Part shown: positions 58,641 through 64,000 of the stretch, one piece after another
Layout: each line of letters opens with the position of its first letter
How positions within the stretch are numbered: the stretch's first letter is position 1
Assembly (NCBI GenBank): GCA_035772785.1
Contig: JAOCPU010000002.1
Coordinates: 620,001 to 684,000 of the forward strand
DNA: 64,000 nucleotides
Source: Phlebiopsis flavidoalba
Lineage: Eukaryota; Basidiomycota; Agaricomycetes; Polyporales; Phanerochaetaceae
Direction: 5' to 3'
Made by a program: the position numbers and the translations under genes
Notes under the pieces: generated by a model
Told to the model about the DNA's origin: nothing
Database searches by the model: none
The model's input: only the letters and a program-made list of their open reading frames with translations

Positions 58641-59286
58641 GAGACGAGGGAGCGGGGGGTGAGGGCTTACGGCGACGGGTCGCGTAGGAGCGCACCTGGA
58701 GGTGTAGAGCGGGGGTCGGAGCATGGTCGATGTTGGCGGCGCCTGGGGATCCGGAGGGTGCGCCGTCATATGTACTCGCCGTGTTCCGAGGAAAGGGGGG
58801 CCCTGCGAACGACTGTCAATGGCTAAATTCGTCAGCATAGTCATCACCAGACCTCCGTGGGAGCCTCCGAGCCAGCCCGAGTACACAAACAGCCTTGTCA
58901 GCGCAACCGGTGGCCAATATTATGAGAACGATGAACCAGCCAGAGCTGAGAATACGAGACGCGTTATGTTTAGAGCCATACACTGGCACAGTCTCACGCG
59001 TGCGCCTGTGGCCACGCTCCCCACAATCAGGCACGCCTCACAAGACGTAGCTTTGCCTGCTCAATTACGCAAGAATCGCAAAAGGGACCGTGCAGATCTT
59101 CGCGCCGCCCGTGCACACACGGGCTGGACGCCACGCACGCGGAATGTTCCTAATCGCACCCTCGAATAGTCTTTCAGAGCTAATCTCAGATATCTAGCTA
59201 TGAACTGTTTAGAAGTCCATTAGCAACGCCCGAACCATCGCTGTTATTGTAGTACGCACCTTCGTATTACATATGGCGACTTCTAC
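58641..59286. other. Spacer between the two NUDIX copies
   Basis: This contains the upstream region and possibly the first exon of copy 1 and the 3' flank of copy 2. A plus-strand frame at 58723-59169 (VSIVITRPPWEPPSQPEYTN) has no recognisable motif. Confidence 0.35.
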
Positions 59287-60981
59287 TTACAAACTGCTAG
59301 CGCGTGCGTCCGGTTCTGTTGACGACGAACTTGAGATGCGCCCAGGTCGCGAACGAGCACGCCCGCGATCGCGGTGAGCGGCGGGAGCCCTGAACGGCGG
59401 CTCGGGGACCTTGGGGTCTATCGGGCGGAACGGGTCTGTGGCCATTTTGTCACTCGAGCCCATGTGATCCAGCACGTCGAGAATCTCCTGGCGTGTATAC
59501 CACCTCGCGTCTGCTCACCGATTCAGCACCGCGCAAAAAGGGGAAAGGGAAGAAACCAGACCTTCGAGCTCGTTGTCGAGAGGTCTGTCCGCGTGGGCTG
59601 CGTGTCGTCCGCGATCGCGTAGAAGCCGATCATGAGGTTCGCCGGGAAGGGCTATATGCGCACGCGTGAGCGGTATATGCGAAGCCAGAAAGATGCGGAC
59701 GCACCCAGGGCTGCGTCGAGTGGTACTTGACGCCCCACACCTTGAGGGCCGGCCCTCCTCCCCACAGGAACTCGCGCTTGACCGCGTCTTCGAACGCCTC
59801 GCCGGGCTCGATGAACCCCGCGAGGGTCGAGTAGAACCTCCCAGGCCACTTTTTCTATTGTGCACCATCAGCACATGCACAGAGAAGGGGGCAAGGAAGA
59901 ACGCACGTTGCGCCCGAGAAGGATCTTGTCGGTTGGCGGGGTTCACACGACGGCCATGATGACGACCGGCGTCGGGTCCGCGGGTGCGCCTGGATTGTGC
60001 AGGCCGACCCTGCGCACGTCAGCACGGGACAGGACACGAACACGCGGGGGACCCACTCACGCGGTCGGGCACGCCTTGCGTGTGGCGTCTGCCGTGGCCG
60101 CCCAGGGGAGCAGTGACGAGCACGAGAGTTTCCACCCACCCCGCCCAGAGCGAGTATATACGGGCGAGCCGCATGCAGAGCAAAACTAATGGAACTGTGA
60201 GCGGGTGAGAACGAGCGGATGAGAACGTAACGCACCTTGTTGCGCGCGTTCCAGTCGAGACCATACGCCCGCGCCGAGGCGACAAGCCCTCCTTCAAAGT
60301 AGTCCATACTGTTCATTGCACTGCGCGCGTCACACAAACACCAATTTCCGATTCCCTTCTTTTGCCTCTTCCGTCCACCTTCAGCGCCTCAGCCAGCTGC
60401 CACCTGTTCGACCTCCGAATATACATTCGAGCGCAAAATACAGCGTGCCCTCGATCTTGGCAACAAGGCCCCGCCGCGTCAGCCTTCCCAAAGTCGGCCG
60501 ACGCAGCGCCTGCGCAACATTGACGGCTCGTGCAGACCGAGGAACACCGATGCCGGGCCCCCGAAGGCGCGCCGCCTCAAGCACAGGACACGCCCTCCGC
60601 GCGACCGCGTCCTCGCCCTCACTTCTCGCCCTGTGCAGAAGAGCGGCGGCGGGCCGACGCAGCAGGTGCGCGTGCACGGCAGGGGTCGGGAGGCGCGCGA
60701 GCCGGGGGGGGGGGGCACGCGCGCGCGCCGGACGTCGCGGCGAAGAGCAGCTTGCCGTCGAACTCGCGCAGAAAGTGAGCAGCCAGCGCGCTGCGGGGCT
60801 GGCCGCGGCCGCGGCGAGGAAGGGCGGGGACGTGCGCAGCCATGCGAGGCGGTTCAGCAGGGGAGCCGCCGAGAGAAGTTGGTCGGTTGTTGGCTGCTGG
60901 TGGTGTGTCAGAACGGCGGCTAGCGCGGTGCGCGCAGGGAGGGGGGCGCACGGAGCACCTTTTTCGGGCCATGGTGGTCAA
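59287..60981 (-). CDS. NADH pyrophosphatase (NUDIX), tandem copy 2
   Basis: Same enzyme family as copy 1, and better preserved. The start at 60981 (or 60972) leads to NFLSGAPLNRLAWLRTSPPF with LAAA (about 60890-60800), RWLL, and VFLGLHEPS near 60540. LYFALECIFG follows near 60440, then MDYFEGGLVASARAYGLDWN with ARNK (60310-60240), and PVYSLWAGW (about 60160). MAVVNPAN and LLGR precede KWPGRFYSTLAGFIEPGEAF and EDAVKREFLW. This is the NUDIX box, with GEAFEDAVKRE visible and the following EE disturbed by an indel at about 59752. KVWGVKYHSTQPWV follows, then LDNELEGL and DPKVPEPPFRAP before the end. One frame ends ARASSL and another THALAVCK. A peroxisomal PTS1 would need a C-terminal SKL-like tripeptide, and neither frame is a good match. 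Confidence 0.82.
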
Positions 60982-62170
60982 GGCACGGCGCGCGAGAGCT
61001 GCGAGGGGTGAGGAGGTGGTGTATGTGGGGGAGAGGGAAGAGCAGCGACCCTTATCGGCACGGGCGTAGTTCAGGTGTGCTGCTCCCGGAGAAAGTTCGT
61101 CAGCCCGGGAGCCGGCCCTGCTTCGGGTGCTCGCGGGGTCTCACAGCGGGGAGCCTTGGTCAGTTAGAGGGGCGGACGGGCGACTGGGTGGTGCGCGCGA
61201 GGCGTCGTGGTCAAGCGGCGAGGTCGTCATCGTGCGCGCGGGTGAGCAGGACAGCGCGCTGTGTCCCTGCGGTATGGCCCGGGAGGAGAACAGCGCAAGG
61301 CTCGGCATGCATGCACTAATAGCGGCGTAGGTGGCCATAGGCGCGTATCGCTCCTTGTGGACGAGCCGCGTCTGCGGACGCCCACTTGAGCCAGCCCTTG
61401 CCAGTGAACCGTGAACTCCACACATATCAGGATCTGTTGAAATTTAATGTAACTGGCAGATTGCTGCCGTGTCAAAGGTCAACACATTTCTTCAACTACT
61501 CCACACGGGGGGATGCTACGCAGTAAATATATTAACGCACATCTGTAAGTACTTACTATTTTCGATTCATTAGTAGTTATAGTCACTATAAACACCCTTC
61601 TCCACTTGAAAGGATCCATTTGAATTCATCAGACTGATGTATAGTTTCCGTGGCAATTCTTGGTCTCCATGTTTCTCACAGTAAAGACGACAGGGGCGTG
61701 TTAGAACTGGGGCTGAGTCGGAGTAGGTGAGTTTGCCGCAGGGGCTACATCATCAATTAAGTATCAGACAGATCTGGATGGTGGTCTTGCTCTCCAGGAA
61801 CCATCCGTTATGGAATTCAAATTTATTAGCTTTGAGGTGTGATGGTCAGATTGGTCTAGCAGTGCGAAGGCCATTACAAAGTATCTGCCATTCAAGTTCA
61901 TCAGGGGGACGTTACTCGTTTGATTTACTTAGTGGATACGCTGCGGAGCAACCATGCACATTCCAACTCGCATATAAGAGTGCAGGCAATGACTTACTTA
62001 ACCGGAGGAACAAAACCCAAAACTTGGTCTGCTAGACTGCTACACACACACTATCCGAGTCCGTCCCTAGTGCCAGTACTTGGCAGGCTATTACTCATCC
62101 AGAGATGGACAATTCAGCGGTGGCATATACAACTGCTGTCGAGCAATTGTACGTAGACCAAAGTTGATCG
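60982..62170. other. Region without a recognised gene
   Basis: The left 450 bp are GC-rich and belong to the 5' flank of NUDIX copy 2. Composition turns AT-rich near 61430. Plus-strand frames at 61727-62156 have pieces such as TWQAITHPEMDNSAVAYTTA, but no family could be established. Confidence 0.35.
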
Positions 62171-63860
62171 ATGTGCCTACTGTTTGACCCCGCTGAGGAT
62201 TCTCAAATAGAACTAATAAGCGACTACATAAGTATAGCATGTATAGGTAAGATGATTATAGACTACTCATGTTCAGATCTTCACATTCGGCATTGGTGTA
62301 GTGCTAATACTGTTGAGCAAAAACGATCACCTCACAGTTTGGGATTGACATACTACTCCGAAAACATTCATGGAGCGTGACCCTCTGCTCTCTCTTATCG
62401 AATCAATGTCTTTTATTTGATTCTCCCTCGTGCTATTACTCTAAATAAAAACTTTTCTCCCGACGAAAAATCTACAAGTGCGTAGTATTCTTGGGTTACC
62501 TAAAGCTATAATTCTTGGGTATAAAATTTTAAATCGTAAATCGTACCCTTACATCAACTTCGGCAGAGGTACGCACTAGTTATTTGCTATTCATATATAC
62601 ACCATTTACCCCTTAAACCTGGATTTCATTCAGCTGTATAGCTATCTCAACTGTTGGACACATCATTGGAATTTTCTTTCTCATCAACATTGCAGGTAAT
62701 GGAATGTTCTGACTATCATGACATATATGTAAGATGCTCACGATGATCCATACAATCTAGTATTTACTGCTTTACGGGTTTACGCAATCACTAAGAAAAG
62801 GATGTTGATTTCAGCCGTTGTTTTCATTCTTGACCTTGTACCTATTGCCACACAAACTTGGTGCGTCATTTTTCTAAACTGATCATGTTATCACTATATA
62901 CATATGATCAAAAAGTTTTCTTATACCCAAGGGAAATTCACATTCATCAAAGAAATTTCCGGTTGCTCTTCAAGTTCATCACCAAAGATTTCCGTATTGA
63001 CACAAGAAAGGTATGTCGTGTGGCTCAAGGATCAAATATATAAACGTATCTGATTGTGTTTCCAGTTGTATGTTCTCGATGAAAATGTGTTATGCAGAAG
63101 TAAAAACATCTTATTAACATTATTAAGTAGTAGAATACACAACTCGAGGAGTGCATGATCTTGGGGACCTGTTAGCGCTACTCGCTACATGGAGAGTAAC
63201 AATCAATGAATGGCGAGTGGCGAGGGGACTGAATCTGAGATCTCCCATTATAACCTGTCTATTAAGGGATGGTGAGTTACATCGTCTGTTCATACGGTAT
63301 GAGTCGCCGAACATTGAGATTGTCATAGGAACATGGTACTTTGCGTAAGTCGTTAGTATGCGGCACAGATCAAGAGTATGATCAGTTTTACTGTGCAGTA
63401 TCTTTGCTCGTTGTCAATATTCTACAAAATGGGTCGAGCCAGCCGAGTCACTCTTTGTATGGGTCTCTATCACCTTTCAAAGCCACAACGAAGGCCCTCA
63501 GGCCTCTTACCACGTGCTACACAGGGAGCAACATTTGTCTCCACAATCGTTCGAACTTCTTGTATGTCTGCGCTGCGAACAGACCCGCGTTGTTTCGCTG
63601 ACCCTGTATCAAACAACCAGCCCCCTCGACTAATCAACCCGATTCATCATGACAGAACCTCCGCTCCGCAAGCACATCTGCTACAGGCCAGAGCGCATTA
63701 GGTCTGGCATTCCTCCCCCTGACATCTCTGCTCCTGTCTTTCATAAAATCAGCAAAGCGACGGATTTTGGGCAATATCGGTGCGCCTATGACGGATGGAG
63801 GTCGACGACGAAGAATTGGTGGTTTCAGAAGGCAACGAGCAAGACCGAGGAAAGCGATGA
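62171..63860 (+). CDS. DUF6533 multi-pass membrane protein, copy 2
   Basis: Second member of the basidiomycete DUF6533 family. The ATG at 62171 gives MCLLFDPAEDSQIELISDYI with SIACI, followed by a likely intron donor at 62244 (GTAAGA). SWSVTLCSLLSNQCLLF (near 62370-62420) matches the N-terminal WS-LFLLNRY-type segment. LVFTALRVYAITKKRMLISA with VVFILDLVPIATQTW (about 62755-62857) is the signature central helix pair. HDLGDLLALLATWRVTINEW, RVARGLNLRSPIITCLLRDG, a 59-bp intron (about 63272-63328) and TWYFA give the TWW-LLRDGT-like segment. AVSLLVVNILQ (63410-63440) is a late helix, and the tail has ILGNIGAPMTDG, then EVDDEELVVSEGNEQDRGKR with a TGA at 63858-63860. The protein is probably in the plasma membrane or an endomembrane. 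Function is unknown for the family. Confidence 0.75.
63000..63490 (+). repeat. Inverted repeat shared with 53860-54350, copy 2
   Basis: This is the reverse-complement partner of the segment in the first DUF6533 gene. Similarity extends over about 490 bp with indels, covering the LLRDG exon, an intron and the following helix. Confidence 0.7.
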
Positions 63861-64000
63861 ACCGCCAATCTCGAGGCTCGAGAGAGGGCGGGCCTCTGTG
63901 GGGCACGTCGTGGACCCCGACGCTACATCTGAGGAGTGAGATTCGAGCCCAAGAATCGTCCGACGCACCTGGTCTTACTCGACACAGATCTTTCTGGATA

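Noticed and set aside
61727..62156. Possible Ty1-copia RNase H remnant
   Set aside because: A few words vaguely resemble a copia end, but no catalytic motif, integrase or reverse transcriptase could be placed, and the adjacent DNA belongs to a DUF6533 gene.

Overview
The window reads as nuclear DNA of a filamentous basidiomycete, most likely an Agaricomycete such as a polypore. The genes are split by many short GT-AG introns of about 50-70 bp, and several carry families typical of these fungi: a WOPR/Gti1-Pac2 regulator, DUF6533 seven-helix membrane proteins, a DUF3844 (Vps3844-type) protein and an F-box-like protein. No rRNA, tRNA, CRISPR or prokaryotic operon signal was seen.

Recognisable genes, left to right: cysteinyl-tRNA synthetase 3' part (+, 1-2089), free methionine-R-sulfoxide reductase (-, 2138-2976), glycolipid transfer protein (+, 3121-3942), WOPR transcription factor (+, 7174-8085), a PPG1-like Ser/Thr phosphatase (-, 21558-22879), a Pro-rich unknown (-, 23545-23977), a probable C2H2 zinc-finger protein (+, ~24333-25490), splicing factor CWC24/RNF113 (-, 26780-27966), a SETD6/RKM4-like SET methyltransferase (+, 28744-31053), TFIIA large subunit TOA1 (+, ~31500-32778), a small coiled-coil protein (-, 33291-33889), RNA polymerase II subunit RPB7 (-, 34331-35143), an acidic-tailed Pro/Ala-rich unknown (+, ~36420-37206), a DUF3844 protein (+, 37728-38983), unknown spliced genes around 39.6 and 40.6-42.3 kb, a 1.34-kb inverted-repeat transposon with a 6-bp target duplication (42345-43680), an F-box-like gene (+, ~43850-45290), a second unknown gene resembling the 40.6-kb one (+, ~46252-47090), a YMC1-like mitochondrial carrier (-, ~48925-50236), a DUF6533 gene (-, 53534-~55225), two tandem NADH-pyrophosphatase (NUDIX) genes (-, ~57150-58640 and 59287-60981), and a second, inverted DUF6533 gene (+, 62171-63860).

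Three large-scale properties matter. First, most recognisable genes are interrupted by single-base gains or losses, often in short homopolymers, while their conserved protein sequence continues in the next frame. This looks like uncorrected long-read indel error rather than decay, although GLTP is fully intact. Reading frames taken at face value therefore understate the genes. Second, base composition is mosaic: about 8.7-19.74 kb is an 11-kb stretch of roughly even composition with no recognisable gene, ending abruptly at a T-run where GC-rich coding-like DNA starts; 19.75-30 kb is very GC-rich; and 53.4-56.8 kb and 61.4-63.6 kb are AT-richer. Third, the right end is built from duplications: tandem NUDIX genes lie between two inverted DUF6533 paralogues.

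The genes are mainly housekeeping (translation, transcription, splicing, lipid transfer, redox repair, mitochondrial transport) and do not form one pathway. I did not find a convincing new multi-gene system. The most interesting items are the inverted-repeat transposon with its internal motif array, the duplicated right-hand block, the two related unknown genes, and the gene-free block with its sharp edge.
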